A DNA stretch of 64,000 nucleotides from Mycolicibacterium sp. CBMA 247 (GTDB taxonomy: Bacteria > Actinomycetota > Actinomycetes > Mycobacteriales > Mycobacteriaceae), in contig NZ_VTGX01000001.1 in assembly GCF_009729095.1 (NCBI RefSeq), forward strand, positions 1,798,001-1,862,000, written 5' to 3'. The position numbers were made by a program, and so were the translations under genes. Below, piece after piece: positions 26,981 through 40,188 of this stretch (position 1 is its first letter; each line of letters opens with the position of its first letter). The notes below the pieces were generated by a model. That model ran no database searches, had not been told where the DNA came from, and saw only the letters and a list, made by a program, of their open reading frames with translations.

Positions 26981-27667
26981 ATGGGTATCTTCACGTTCAA
27001 CCGAATCACTGTTTCCGCAGGCCAGTGCGCACTGGAGTACCGGGACGGCGCGCTGGGTCGTGTCCTGCCCCCGGGCCGTCACCGCATTGATGTGGCGGCC
27101 TCGGTGGTGCGTGTCGAGATGCGTGAGCAGGTGCTGACGCTGGCTCCGCAGGAGGTGCTGACCTCGGATGCGGTGACGCTGCGGATCACCGTCGCTCTGC
27201 AGTTCAAGGTCAGCGACCCCGTGGCTTACGTGGAGGCGGCGGCCGACCCGATGGCCGCGGTGTACCTGGCCGCGCAGATCGCGCTGCGCGACATCGTCGC
27301 CGGGGTGACCGCCGATGAGGTGATGCAGCGCGGCAACCGCATCGACGCCGCGGTGATCGCTGCGGCGGCCCGCGCAGCCGGTGCCCGCGCCGGTGTCGAG
27401 GTGATCGAGGCGTTCGTCAAGGACGTCATCCTCCCGGCCGAGATCCGCGCGGCGGCGATGCAGCTGGCGACGGCCAAGGCCACCGGTGCGGCGAAGCTGG
27501 AAGCGGCCCGCGCCGAGACGGCCGCCCTGCGTGCGCTGGCCAATGCCGGCAAGCTGCTGGACGCCCACCCGGCGCTGGCTCAGCTGCAGCTGATCCAGCA
27601 CGTGCCGTACGGGTCGAAGGTGGTGCTGGCGCTCGGTGCAACGGATGTGGCGTCTGACCCGGAATAA
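26981..27667 (+). CDS. Short SPFH/Band 7 (slipin-like) protein without a membrane segment
   Basis: 228 residues. A Band 7 core at about 8-165 (Pro-Pro-Gly-Arg-His-Arg-Ile near 28, Val-Thr-Leu-Arg-Ile-Thr near 65, Ala-Leu-Arg-Asp-Ile-Val near 105) is followed by an Ala-rich helix with the Glu-Ala-Ala/Ala-Glu repeats that let these proteins oligomerise. Unlike typical slipins it has no N-terminal membrane helix, so it may be soluble or bound through partners. AAGGAGGA before the ATG gives a strong start. No NfeD partner is nearby. Convergent with the ABC permease. Role unknown beyond membrane-associated scaffold family. Confidence 0.8.
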   Translation: MGIFTFNRITVSAGQCALEYRDGALGRVLPPGRHRIDVAASVVRVEMREQVLTLAPQEVLTSDAVTLRITVALQFKVSDPVAYVEAAADPMAAVYLAAQIALRDIVAGVTADEVMQRGNRIDAAVIAAAARAAGARAGVEVIEAFVKDVILPAEIRAAAMQLATAKATGAAKLEAARAETAALRALANAGKLLDAHPALAQLQLIQHVPYGSKVVLALGATDVASDPE

Positions 27668-27674
27668 CTCAGGG

Positions 27675-28430
27675 TCAGGCGTCACGCCTGTTCAGCACGA
27701 CCGCGGCGGCGACGAACGCGACCGCCACCCACACCAGGAAGTAGAACAGCGAGCCCAGCTCACCCCACGGCATGTAATACGTCGGGAACAGCCAATCGAC
27801 CTGGAGGAACCGGAACATGTTGGCGAACGGCAGCCAGGGGCCCATCTGCGGGCCGGAGTTGGGCAGATTGCCCAGCAGGGGCTCGGCCACCAGCGGCCAC
27901 AGCAGCAGGACCGCCACGGCACCGGCCGCGAACCGCACCAGCGCACCGACCGCCACCCCGAGCACCGCGGCCAGCGCGGCGTACAAAGCGAACCCGCCGG
28001 CCACCCGCCAGGTCGCCGGATTGGCCATCGACAGCTGGGTGCCGACCACGGTGTCGGCGACCATCCGGGCCACCAGCACCGAGGCCAGCACCATGATCAC
28101 CGCACACACCGAGGAGAACGCCGCGCACACCACCGCTTTGGCGGTCAGCACCTGTATGCGGTTCGGCGTGGCCAGCAGCGTGGTGCGGATCAGTCCACTG
28201 CGGTACTCGCCGGTCATGGTCATCGAGGACAGCACCATCAGGACCGGAACCCCGAACACCGCGACGCCCAACGCCGCCTTGGCCGGGGGCAGCGCACTGT
28301 AGGACGCGGACCAGCCCTGTATAGCGGCCAGGCCGAAGCTGAGTACCGCGACCCCGACCACCGACCACAGCGGTGAGCGGGTGGTGGACAGTTTGATGCG
28401 CTCGGCGTCGAGCGCGGCCAACGTCATCAC
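27675..28430 (-). CDS. ABC-2-type exporter permease
   Basis: 251 residues with six membrane helices and the loop Thr-Gly-Glu-Tyr-Arg-Ser-Gly-Leu-Ile-Arg-Thr-Thr-Leu near residue 78 that marks ABC-2 permeases paired with one ATPase. GTG at 28430 or the adjacent ATG at 28427 starts the protein; both touch the ATPase stop. With the ATPase it would form an exporter for a lipid, peptide or drug. No immunity or biosynthetic genes are adjacent, so the substrate is open. Confidence 0.85.
   Translation of the reverse strand: MMTLAALDAERIKLSTTRSPLWSVVGVAVLSFGLAAIQGWSASYSALPPAKAALGVAVFGVPVLMVLSSMTMTGEYRSGLIRTTLLATPNRIQVLTAKAVVCAAFSSVCAVIMVLASVLVARMVADTVVGTQLSMANPATWRVAGGFALYAALAAVLGVAVGALVRFAAGAVAVLLLWPLVAEPLLGNLPNSGPQMGPWLPFANMFRFLQVDWLFPTYYMPWGELGSLFYFLVWVAVAFVAAAVVLNRRDA
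27676..27690. terminator. Small hairpin between convergent genes
   Basis: CAGGCG and CGCCTG arms around TCA, just after the SPFH stop and overlapping the permease stop. Short and without a T-run, so only a candidate. Confidence 0.4.
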
Positions 28431-29335
28431 GGCACCGCCCGGTAGTCGACAGCATCATCGGTGAGCTTCAGATACGCCTCCTCCAGCGAGGCCTGCCGCT
28501 GACTCAACTCGTGCAGGGTGATCGCATTGCGCGCTGCGAGATCGCCGATCACCTCGATGGCCGCGCCGTGCACCGCCAGCGCATCACCGTCGGCGGCGGC
28601 CTCCACCTCGAACCCGGCATCGGTGAGAACCTCGCGCAGCGTCTCCAATTGCGGGCTGCGCACCCGCACGGTGTCGGCGGAGGTGCCGCTGACGAACTCG
28701 TTCACGGTGGTCGAGGCGATCAACTTGCCCTGCCCGATCACCACCAACCGATCGGCGGTGTTGGACATCTCGGCGAGCAGGTGGCTGGACACGAACACCG
28801 TGCGACCTTCGGCTGCCAGGCTGCGCATCAGCGTGCGCACCCAGTGGATGCCCTCGGGGTCCAGGCCGTTGACCGGCTCGTCGAACAGCAGCACCGGCGG
28901 ATCGCCCAGCAGCGCGGCGGCGATCCCCAGCCGCTGGCTCATCCCGAGCGACAGCGCCCCGGCATTGCGATCGGCCGCCGACGTCAGCCCGACCGTCTCG
29001 AGCACCTCGTCGACCCGGGTCGACGGAATCCGGTTGGCGGCGGCGATCCAGCGCAGGTGGTTGCGGGCCGAGCGGTTGGGATGGGCCTGACGCGCGTCGA
29101 GCAGGGCGCCGACCGCGCGCAGCGGATCGCGCAGTTCCCGGTAGTGCTTGCCGTCGATGGTCGCGGTCCCGGCGTTGGGATGGTCCAGGCCGAGGATCAA
29201 CCGCATGGTGGTGGTCTTCCCCGCGCCGTTGGGCCCGAGGAAGCCGGTGACCACGCCCGGTTCGACGGTGCACGTCAGATCGTCGACAGCACGGTGGGTG
29301 CCGTAGAGCTTTGTCAGCCCGGCCAGTTCGATCAT
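28427..29335 (-). CDS. ABC transporter ATP-binding protein
   Basis: 302 residues. Walker A Gly-Pro-Asn-Gly-Ala-Gly-Lys-Thr-Thr near residue 34, signature Leu-Ser-Leu-Gly-Met-Ser-Gln-Arg (a variant of LSGGQ) near 132, and Walker B Val-Leu-Leu-Phe-Asp-Glu-Pro near 153, followed by a C-terminal domain of the DrrA/CcmA type. The start at 29335 overlaps the SGNH hydrolase stop by four bases and the 3' end overlaps the permease start, making a hydrolase-ATPase-permease operon. Confidence 0.9.
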   Translation of the reverse strand: MIELAGLTKLYGTHRAVDDLTCTVEPGVVTGFLGPNGAGKTTTMRLILGLDHPNAGTATIDGKHYRELRDPLRAVGALLDARQAHPNRSARNHLRWIAAANRIPSTRVDEVLETVGLTSAADRNAGALSLGMSQRLGIAAALLGDPPVLLFDEPVNGLDPEGIHWVRTLMRSLAAEGRTVFVSSHLLAEMSNTADRLVVIGQGKLIASTTVNEFVSGTSADTVRVRSPQLETLREVLTDAGFEVEAAADGDALAVHGAAIEVIGDLAARNAITLHELSQRQASLEEAYLKLTDDAVDYRAVP

Positions 29336-30114
29336 GGCTCCCACGCCACCACCATATCGGCGACCGCCCGCATGCCGGCAGCGTTCGGGTGCAGCGGCGC
29401 CGGCCGGCCTAAGAAGGGCAAACCGGGCCGGGTCGTCCATGGCTGGGCCGACCAGGCATGGTGCGCCGCGCTGGCCTCCGCGGCGCGAACCCACCCGCAG
29501 TTTGTTCGGGCGGCAGCCTCTCCGGTGAGTCGTTCCAACGTGGCTGCGATATGTCGGCCGAGCGCCGCGTCGGTCTCCGACAGCGGCGGAGCGGCGATGC
29601 CTCCTCGTTGATGCGGCGGCGGCAGCATCGTCAGGTAGTCCACGAACAGCACGCGGGCCTCCTGTGGCACGCGTTGCCGGATCTCGCGCCCCACCGTCAC
29701 CAGGGCGTCAGCCACCTGTGTCAACGCGGCCTCGCGCGCGTCGGGATCGAGCAGGTCGCGCAACCGTGGCCCCAGCAGCGGCAGGGAGCGGGTGAATCGC
29801 GGCAGCGCGGCAGCCATCAGCTGGGGCACGTAGCCGGCATCGTTGCCGCCGATCGTCACCGTGACCAGCACTTCTGATCCGTCGAGCGCGTCGATCTGCG
29901 GTGGCGCACCATTTTGATGCTCGCGCAGCACGTGCGCGGTGGTGGCGCCGGAGTAGGTCACGTCAACCAGGTCGAGCCCGAGTTGGGCCGCCACCAGGTG
30001 CGGGTAGTTGCGCGCCGAGCGGCCGGCACGCCACGGCGCACCAGGGGCCGACGGCTTGATCCCCGGCCCGGCAGCCATCGAGCTACCCAGGGCGACATAG
30101 CGCTTACTGTTCAC
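29332..30114 (-). CDS. SGNH-family esterase/lipase
   Basis: 260 residues. SGNH blocks are visible: Leu-Gly-Ser-Ser-Met-Ala-Ala-Gly (nucleophile Ser12), Tyr-Ser-Gly-Ala-Thr-Thr near 54, Gly-Gly-Asn-Asp-Ala-Gly near 92 and Leu-His-Pro-Asn-Ala-Ala-Gly near the C-terminus. The first block has Ser where most relatives have Asp (Gly-Asp-Ser). No signal peptide, so probably cytoplasmic. Coupled to an ABC exporter; it may remove acyl or acetyl groups from the exported compound or be unrelated. GTG start. Confidence 0.82.
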   Translation of the reverse strand: MNSKRYVALGSSMAAGPGIKPSAPGAPWRAGRSARNYPHLVAAQLGLDLVDVTYSGATTAHVLREHQNGAPPQIDALDGSEVLVTVTIGGNDAGYVPQLMAAALPRFTRSLPLLGPRLRDLLDPDAREAALTQVADALVTVGREIRQRVPQEARVLFVDYLTMLPPPHQRGGIAAPPLSETDAALGRHIAATLERLTGEAAARTNCGWVRAAEASAAHHAWSAQPWTTRPGLPFLGRPAPLHPNAAGMRAVADMVVAWEP

Positions 30115-30185
30115 ATCGATCCTGCGTACAGATCGCGTTTTCGTGCGATTTCACGATCTCACCGCAGAGTCGATAAGGGCCCGTT

Positions 30186-31133
<948 letters not shown>

Positions 31134-31137
<4 letters not shown>

Positions 31138-32138
31138 TTCGCTCCCACGCTCACCTCGAGCTCAGCCGCGATCCGCTCAGCGGTCCACGGTGCCAACAGA
31201 AATCCGTTCCGGCCGTGCCCGACGGCCACCAGCGTGCGCTCGTCGACACGTTCGACGATCGGTAACCCGTCGGGTGTCATCGGCCGCAGCCCGGCCGCCG
31301 TCTCGGCCAACTCGTACTCGCCCAGCGCAGGCATCACCGCGCAGGCGTCCTCGAGCAGATCGCGCACGCCGCTGACCACCGGCGCGGTGTCCCGCCCGTG
31401 TTCATACTGGGTGGCACCGACCACCACGCCGTCGGAGCGCGGAACCAGGTACACCGGACGCCCGTGCACCCGGGCCCGGATCACCCTCTGCGGCACCGGC
31501 ATACAGCCCTTGCGCCACCGCAGCCGCAGCACCTCACCCTTGACCGGGCGTACCGGCAGGCCCGGCCACAGCTTCGGGGCGTCGATCCCGTTTGCGATCA
31601 CCCGCACGTCCGCCTCGACCTCGGAGAGGTCCTCGACCGGCCCGGCCCACCGCACGGCCAGCCGCTCGCAGTGCGCGGCCAGCCCGTCGACCACGGCGCG
31701 GTTGTCCACGGCGAGTTCGGTGGTGGCCCGAAACCCGTGCCGGATACCCTGCGCCAGCAGGGGTTCCACATCCCGCGCGGTGGAGGTCAGCTCGACCGGA
31801 TGGCCCTGGGCGGACAACCATTCTGCGACGGTGCGCAGATCGGCCACATCAGCCCGATCCACGGCGACCACCAGCGACTCGCGTGCGGTGACGACCTCGG
31901 GTGCCAGCCCGTCGAGGAATCCCGAGTGCCACAGCTTCAACGATTCCAGGCCGATCTGGAGCATCTGCTCCTCGCCCGGCCAGCCTTCGCTGTGCGGTGC
32001 CAGCATGCCGCCGGCCACCCACGAGGCGCCGCGCTCGCCCGCGCAGTGCAGCCGCACGGTCCAGCCGTCCAACGCAGCCCGGCGTGCGACAGACAGCCCG
32101 ATCACACCGCCGCCGATGACGGCGAGTGTCCGCGCCAT
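31134..32138 (-). CDS. thiO: Glycine oxidase ThiO
   Basis: 334 residues, FAD-dependent D-amino-acid oxidase fold. N-terminal Gly-Gly-Gly-Val-Ile-Gly-Leu-Ser FAD motif at about 9-16, and C-terminal [11 protein letters not shown]. It oxidises glycine to the imine used by ThiG. First gene of the operon; its ribosome-binding GGGAG, nine bases before the ATG, lies within the 3' strand of the TPP riboswitch, so translation is likely blocked when thiamine pyrophosphate is bound. Confidence 0.95.
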
Positions 32139-32146
32139 ATATATCC

Positions 32147-32238
32147 GCTCCCTTCGCCGGCATGACCCGGATCAGGTGTGACGGTCAGGGCCGGTCCGTA
32201 TGCCCACTCTCAGCCCCACGTCCCCGGGACTCCCGTAT
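32147..32238 (-). promoter_or_regulatory. TPP riboswitch (THI element) controlling thiO-thiS-thiG
   Basis: On the minus strand all conserved pieces are present in order: GGGGCTGAGAG (about 32217-32207), ACCTGATCCGGGT (32177-32165), CATGCCGGCGAAGGGAGC (32164-32147). The terminal AAGGGAG is also the thiO ribosome-binding site, pointing to translational control. The 5' boundary is approximate. Confidence 0.95.
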
Positions 32239-32269
32239 TGCCAGTCCAGGGTACCCGGGGGCGACCAGC

Positions 32270-32275
32270 TACCGT
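32270..32275 (+). promoter_or_regulatory. Possible -10 element for a leaderless thiE transcript
   Basis: TACCGT (TAnnnT type) ends six bases before the GTG at 32282, the spacing expected if transcription starts at the first base of the start codon, as is common in mycobacteria. No ribosome-binding site precedes the GTG, which agrees. Confidence 0.4.
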
Positions 32276-32281
32276 CGCGGT

Positions 32282-32953
32282 GTGGAATCACCGGCCGACC
32301 GTCTGCAGCGCGCCACCCTGTACCTGTGCACCGACGCCCGCAGGGAGCGTGGTGACCTGGCCGAATTCGCCGACGCCGCGCTGGCCGGCGGGGTGGATCT
32401 GATCCAGCTGCGGGACAAGGGTTCGCCCGGGGAGAAGCAGTTCGGCCCGCTGGAGGCGCGTCAGGAATTGGCCGCACTGGAGATCCTGGCCGACGCCGCC
32501 CGCCGGCACGGTGCGTTGCTGGCGGTCAACGACCGCGCCGATATCGCGCTGGCTGCCGGGGCCGATGTACTGCACCTGGGGCAGGACGATCTGCCGCTGG
32601 ATATCGCGCGCGGCATCATCGGCGAACGTCCGGTGATCGGGCGCTCCACCCATGACGCCGAGCAGGCAGCCGCGGCCATCACCGAACCCGTGGATTACTT
32701 CTGCGTCGGGCCGTGCTGGCCTACCCCGACCAAGCCCGGACGGTCCGCACCGGGCCTGGACCTGGTGCGCTCGACGGCCGCGCTGAACCCGGCCAAGCCG
32801 TGGTTCGCCATCGGTGGGATCGACCAGCAGCGGCTGCCCGAGGTGCTGGCCGCCGGAGCCCGGCGCATCGTGGTGGTCCGCGCGATCACCGCGGCCGAGG
32901 ATCCCCGGGCGGCAGCCGCTGAGCTCAAGGCCGCGCTTGCTCAGGCTTATTGA
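32282..32953 (+). CDS. thiE: Thiamine-phosphate synthase ThiE
   Basis: 223 residues, TIM barrel. Family segments: Gln-Leu-Arg-Asp-Lys near residue 41, Val-Asn-Asp-Arg-Ala-Asp near 83, His-Leu-Gly-Gln-Asp-Asp near 100, Pro-Thr-Pro-Thr-Lys-Pro-Gly near 150 and Ala-Ile-Gly-Gly-Ile near 180. It joins the pyrimidine and thiazole phosphates. It diverges from the thiO operon, as in other mycobacteria, and is outside the riboswitch transcript. The extra loop around Glu-Lys-Gln-Phe-Gly-Pro is usual for actinobacterial ThiE. Its stop overlaps the mutT3 3' end by seven bases. Confidence 0.95.
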   Translation: MESPADRLQRATLYLCTDARRERGDLAEFADAALAGGVDLIQLRDKGSPGEKQFGPLEARQELAALEILADAARRHGALLAVNDRADIALAAGADVLHLGQDDLPLDIARGIIGERPVIGRSTHDAEQAAAAITEPVDYFCVGPCWPTPTKPGRSAPGLDLVRSTAALNPAKPWFAIGGIDQQRLPEVLAAGARRIVVVRAITAAEDPRAAAAELKAALAQAY

Positions 32954-33453
32954 GGGCGGTTGAGCACGAGCGGGATGGACGCCGTCACCGCCCGCAGCTG
33001 CTGCCAGCTGGCGGCGAACCCCGGATGCAACGGCAGCTCGGCAACCTCGTCCTCGGCCACCCAGCGCAATTCCGAGCTCTCCCGGTTGGGGATGGTCTCC
33101 AACGGTTCGGACACGTCAGCGATCACCGTGGTGTAGGTCCACTGCGTGCCACCTATGCCGGCGACTTCGGCGGTCACCACGGTGGTCCGCACGGTGAGCT
33201 GCTCGGCGGTCACGCCGGCTTCCTCGTGGGCTTCCCGGACCGCGGCCTGTTCGGCGCTCTCGTGACTGTCGCGGGCACCGCCGGGCAACGCCCAGGTTCC
33301 GCCCTGATGGCTCCACGGGGCCCGGTGTTGCAGCAGCACGGCGGCCGATCCGTCCGGCCACGGCGCCCGCAGCAGCAGCCCGGCCGCACCGTGACGCCCC
33401 CAGTACCGGGCGCCGTTGTCGGAGAACACCCAGCCGTCACCGTCGCCATGCAC
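32947..33453 (-). CDS. mutT3: Nudix hydrolase MutT3
   Basis: 168 residues if the GTG at 33453 is used; an in-frame TTG at 33495 would add 14. The Nudix box Gly-Gly-Ala-Arg-Asp-Ser-x5-Ala-x-Arg-Glu-x-x-Glu-Glu-Ala-Gly is complete near residues 57-79, so pyrophosphohydrolase activity on nucleotide-type substrates is expected. TATTCT just upstream of the GTG would give a leaderless start. It sits between thiE and glnX as Rv0413 does in M. tuberculosis, but lacks that protein's C-terminal extension of about 40 residues. Confidence 0.9.
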   Translation of the reverse strand: MHGDGDGWVFSDNGARYWGRHGAAGLLLRAPWPDGSAAVLLQHRAPWSHQGGTWALPGGARDSHESAEQAAVREAHEEAGVTAEQLTVRTTVVTAEVAGIGGTQWTYTTVIADVSEPLETIPNRESSELRWVAEDEVAELPLHPGFAASWQQLRAVTASIPLVLNRPQ

Positions 33454-33508
33454 CCGTACAGAATAAGGAACACAGCCAGATTCGCCTGCCCCCAATTTCT
33501 CCGCGAGC

Positions 33509-33541
33509 CTAAGCGCGGCGCTCTTAGAATTTTTTTATAGT
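33509..33541 (+). promoter_or_regulatory. Hairpin, T-run and -10 element before glnX
   Basis: CTAAG-CGC pairs with GCG-(CT)-CTTAG at 33509-33528, followed directly by AATTTTTTT, a terminator-like layout on the plus strand. The T-run merges into TATAGT (33536-33541), a good -10 hexamer for glnX transcription about 40 bases before the GTG. It may both stop readthrough from thiE and drive glnX. Confidence 0.5.
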
Positions 33542-33587
33542 GTTGGGGCAGCCGTAAGCACCGAAACTAAATGAGGTCCGTGCGCAG

Positions 33588-34903
33588 GTGACTGTGGAGT
33601 TGGCACATCCCTCGACCGAACCACTCGCGTCTCGGTCGCCGACCACTCCTGCCCATCCGCGGTGGTGGTTTCTGTGGACCACCCCCGGGCGCATCCTGAC
33701 CATCGGGTTGGTGTTGTCGACGCTCGTGATCGCCAGCGCGTTCGCGACGTCCACCACGGTCAACGACCGCCAGCAGGCGCTGACCACGGTCCTCAATCAC
33801 ACCGAGCCGTTGGCGTTCGCGGCCGGCCAGCTCTACACCACACTGTCGGTCGCCGACGCCGCCGCAGCCACGGCTTTCATCGCCGGAGCCGAACCCCGCG
33901 ACGTGCGGCAGCGCTACGAGCAAGCGATCACCGACGCCTCGGTGGCGGTCACCCGGGCATCGAGCGGGCTGACCGACGAATCACTGGTGCAGCTGCTCGG
34001 CCGGATCAACGCGCGACTGGCCGTCTACACCGGCCTCGTCGAGACCGCACGTACCAACAACCGGGCCGGCAACCCGGTGGGCTCCTCGTATCTGTCGGAA
34101 GCCTCGGCGCTGATGCAGTCGCAGATCCTGCCCGACGCACAACGGCTGTATGAGGAAACCTCGGCGCGCGTGGATGCCGAGACGACGGCCTCCACCCGGA
34201 TCCCGGCACCGGTGATATTGGTGGTGCTGGCCACCTTGATGTTCGGGGCGTTCGCCAACCGTTGGCTGGCACGGCGCACCCGGCGCCGGGTGAACATCGG
34301 TTTCGTGGCCGGTGGCCTGGCGGTGCTGATCATGCTGATCTGGGTGAGTACCGCGCTGGTGATCTCGACGTCGGACAGCCGCAGCGCCAAGGACACCGCC
34401 GCCGAATCGCTCAAGACCGTGACCAACCTGGCCATCACCGCGCAGCAGGCCCGGGCCGACGAGACGCTGGCCCTGATCCGGCGCGGCGACGAGAACCTGC
34501 GCAAACAGTCGTATTACCAGCGCATCGACGATATGCAGCAGCGGTTGGTGCAGTATCTGGCCCGCGACTCCGGCATCGACAAGAGCGGCCTGACGGGTGC
34601 CGAACAATTGCTCACCCGCTGGCGTGCGGCCGATGACCGGATCAATGCCTACATCGCGGTGGGCAACTATCAGGCCGCGACGCAGGTGGCGCTGGGCACC
34701 GGCGAGGACGATTCCACGCCGGCCTTCGACAAGCTCGACGACGCTTTGTCCAAGGGCATCGAACAGAGCCGCAGCCAGTTGCGCAACGACATCGCCAATG
34801 CCCGCCGGGTCCTGTCCGGCGCGACCGTGGGCGCCGCCCTGCTCAGCGTGGCCGCTGCACTGGCGGTGGCACTCGGACTGTGGCCCCGACTCAGCGAGTA
34901 CAG

Positions 34904-34907
<4 letters not shown>
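33588..34907 (+). CDS. glnX: GlnX, membrane partner of the GlnH-PknG sensing system
   Basis: 439 residues. Membrane helices at about 34-54, 204-222, 236-258 and near the C-terminus (about 412-432), with two outer helical sensor-like segments between them. The order glnX-glnH-pknG and the length match the M. tuberculosis Rv0412c-Rv0411c-Rv0410c operon, in which GlnX is reported to relay amino-acid binding by GlnH to the kinase PknG. GTG start; the stop overlaps glnH. The second outer domain resembles bacterial four-helix ligand sensors. Confidence 0.93.
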
Positions 34908-38148
<3,241 letters not shown>

Positions 38149-38151
38149 GCC

Positions 38152-39144
38152 TCACCGCCGTTTCGGCGGATGGAACCGGTCCTGCAACTGAGGGTCCTTC
38201 TCCCACCACAGGGTTGCGTGGCCGGCTTCATCGTCAGCGTGCGCACCGACATCGTCTGGCGCGCCGAGTTCGGCGTCGATCTCAGCATCGACTTCGGCGG
38301 CGTGCCTGCGCTCATGGGATCCCAGGGCCCGCATCAGCACCATGATGAACGGGACGCCCAACACGTCGCCCAGAATCCACAGCACGCCGGCCCCCAGCGT
38401 CTGATCGTCACGCAGACTGGGGCCCCAATCCCGGTGTAGCGCTGAGTAATAGTCGTAGGCGATCAACGGACCCAGCCACAGCACCAGTCCTAGTATGCCG
38501 TCGCCAAGGCCCTCGGCCACGCTGATGCCGATCGAAAGCAGCGGCGAGTACCGCCGAGGTACGGGGTCGGCCTGCAGACGGGTATAGAAGTAACAGAAAC
38601 CTATGGCGGACAACGCTATCCGGGTCAGATCCGCGATCACCGGGTTGACCATCGAGGCGACATACCACGGAGTCAGGTAGAGCAGCCACGGCGTCGCCAG
38701 CATCAGCACCGATGTCACCGGCGGCGACAGCACCACCCGGGCCACCCGCGACCCGAGCATCGCGTCGAGTCGCGCGCGGACGTTCGGACCCGATGCCTCG
38801 CGCAGCACAGTCACCGGCTGGCCCATCGCGAGCAGGAACGGCACGACGTACAGCAACAGCAGCACCTGCAGGGCCCGCACCCAGAACAGCACCGGGGTAT
38901 ACACCGCGATGACACTGTGGGTGGCCAGCAGCCACCACACCAGCCCAGCGCCGAAACACCAGGCCTGGTGCCGGCCGACGCCACCGGCGCTTCGCGCGCG
39001 CCGATGGCACAGGTAGTAGCCCGTCCCGGTGATGAGGATCAGCAGCAGCGCCACCACGTCGCCCGTCCATGACTGGACCAGCGTCTGCACCCCAGACACA
39101 TCGCGAACGTACTCCGCGAACCTGGCAGCATTCCGCCAGCTCAT
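38152..39144 (-). CDS. CtaG-family membrane protein (cytochrome c oxidase assembly type)
   Basis: 330 residues with about seven membrane helices. Features of the Caa3_CtaG family are visible: Ala-Thr-His-Ser-Val-Ile near residue 73, Met-Gly-Gln-Pro-Val-Thr near 107, and His/Asp-bearing loops between helices that could bind copper. A C-terminal Asp/Glu/His-rich cytoplasmic tail (about 280-325) is an addition. It would assist copper delivery to respiratory oxidase, but no oxidase gene is near. Convergent with pknG, three bases apart. Confidence 0.8.
   Translation of the reverse strand: MSWRNAARFAEYVRDVSGVQTLVQSWTGDVVALLLILITGTGYYLCHRRARSAGGVGRHQAWCFGAGLVWWLLATHSVIAVYTPVLFWVRALQVLLLLYVVPFLLAMGQPVTVLREASGPNVRARLDAMLGSRVARVVLSPPVTSVLMLATPWLLYLTPWYVASMVNPVIADLTRIALSAIGFCYFYTRLQADPVPRRYSPLLSIGISVAEGLGDGILGLVLWLGPLIAYDYYSALHRDWGPSLRDDQTLGAGVLWILGDVLGVPFIMVLMRALGSHERRHAAEVDAEIDAELGAPDDVGAHADDEAGHATLWWEKDPQLQDRFHPPKRR
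38155..38169. terminator. Hairpin between pknG and the convergent CtaG-like gene
   Basis: CCGCCG-TTT-CGGCGG, six-base arms, starting seven bases after the pknG stop and lying within the last codons of the convergent gene. Short, no T-run. Confidence 0.45.
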
Positions 39145-39184
39145 TGTGCTGGCGTTGTGAAGACTGCGGCCACAGCCTCGGAGT

Positions 39185-40180
39185 GTGAGCGCTTTGTCAT
39201 TGTCTGGATTCCAGCACCGCTGGTTGTTCCTGTGTGCGCTGGTCGCCGTTGGAATGCTCGCCCTCTACGTTCAACGGCAGCGGGCGAAAGGCACCCCGGT
39301 GCTCAGGTTCGCCAATATGGATGTCCTGGCCGCGGTGGCCCCTCGTCGGGTCGACCGGCTACGGCACGTGCCGGCGGCGCTGCTGCTGGTCTCCCTTCTG
39401 CTGCTGACCGTCGCGTTGGCGGCCCCGACTCGCGATCACCTCATACCGCGCAATCGCGCCGTGGTCATGCTGGTCATCGACGTCTCGGAGTCGATGGCGG
39501 CCACCGATGTCGCCCCCAACCGGCTGGCCGCGGCCAAGGAGGCCGGCAAGAAGTTCGTCGACGGACTCAACTCGAGCGTCAACCTCGGGTTGGTCGCATT
39601 CGCCGGCACCTCCACCTTGTTGGTTCCGCCCACGACCAAGCGGGCGCCGATGAAGGCCGCGATCGACAAACTCGAACCGGCCGAACGCACCGCGACGGGG
39701 GAGGGCATCTATACCGCGCTGCAGGCCATCGCGACGGTCAGTGGCGTGATCGGAGGTGGCGACGGCCCACCGCCCGCACGCATCGTGCTGGAATCCGATG
39801 GCAAGGAAACCGTGCCGCTGGATCCCGACCAGCCCCGTGGGGCGTTCGCCGCCGCACGCGCCGCCAAGGCCCAAGGGGTCCCGATCTCGGCGATCGCCTT
39901 CGGCACTCCCGACGGCTACGTCAGCCTCAACGACCAGAAAATCGCGGTGCCCGTTGATGACCAGACGTTGCTGGAGATCAGCAAGCTCTCCGGTGACGGC
40001 CGGGTGTTCCACGCCGACACGATGGGCTCGCTGGAGGAGGTGTACAGCACGTTGCAGCAGCAGATCGGGTTCCAACTCGTACCTGCCGATGCCAGCGCCG
40101 GATGGATCATTCTCGCCACGCTGACGCTGGCCGCCGCGGCGCTGGCCGGCCTGCTGCTCAATAGGCGGTTGCCGGGCTGA
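39185..40180 (+). CDS. Membrane-anchored VWA-domain protein (BatA-like)
   Basis: 331 residues. Membrane helices at about 13-29, 61-79 and at the C-terminus (about 306-324) flank a von Willebrand A domain (about 90-290) with the metal-binding MIDAS motif Asp-Val-Ser-Glu-Ser and a later Thr residue. The layout matches mycobacterial Rv1481 and aerotolerance BatA proteins, usually next to a MoxR ATPase; no MoxR gene is here, so this is an orphan copy. GTG start. It may act in envelope protein assembly. Confidence 0.82.
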   Translation: MSALSLSGFQHRWLFLCALVAVGMLALYVQRQRAKGTPVLRFANMDVLAAVAPRRVDRLRHVPAALLLVSLLLLTVALAAPTRDHLIPRNRAVVMLVIDVSESMAATDVAPNRLAAAKEAGKKFVDGLNSSVNLGLVAFAGTSTLLVPPTTKRAPMKAAIDKLEPAERTATGEGIYTALQAIATVSGVIGGGDGPPPARIVLESDGKETVPLDPDQPRGAFAAARAAKAQGVPISAIAFGTPDGYVSLNDQKIAVPVDDQTLLEISKLSGDGRVFHADTMGSLEEVYSTLQQQIGFQLVPADASAGWIILATLTLAAAALAGLLLNRRLPG

Positions 40181-40188
40181 CGCGGGTG

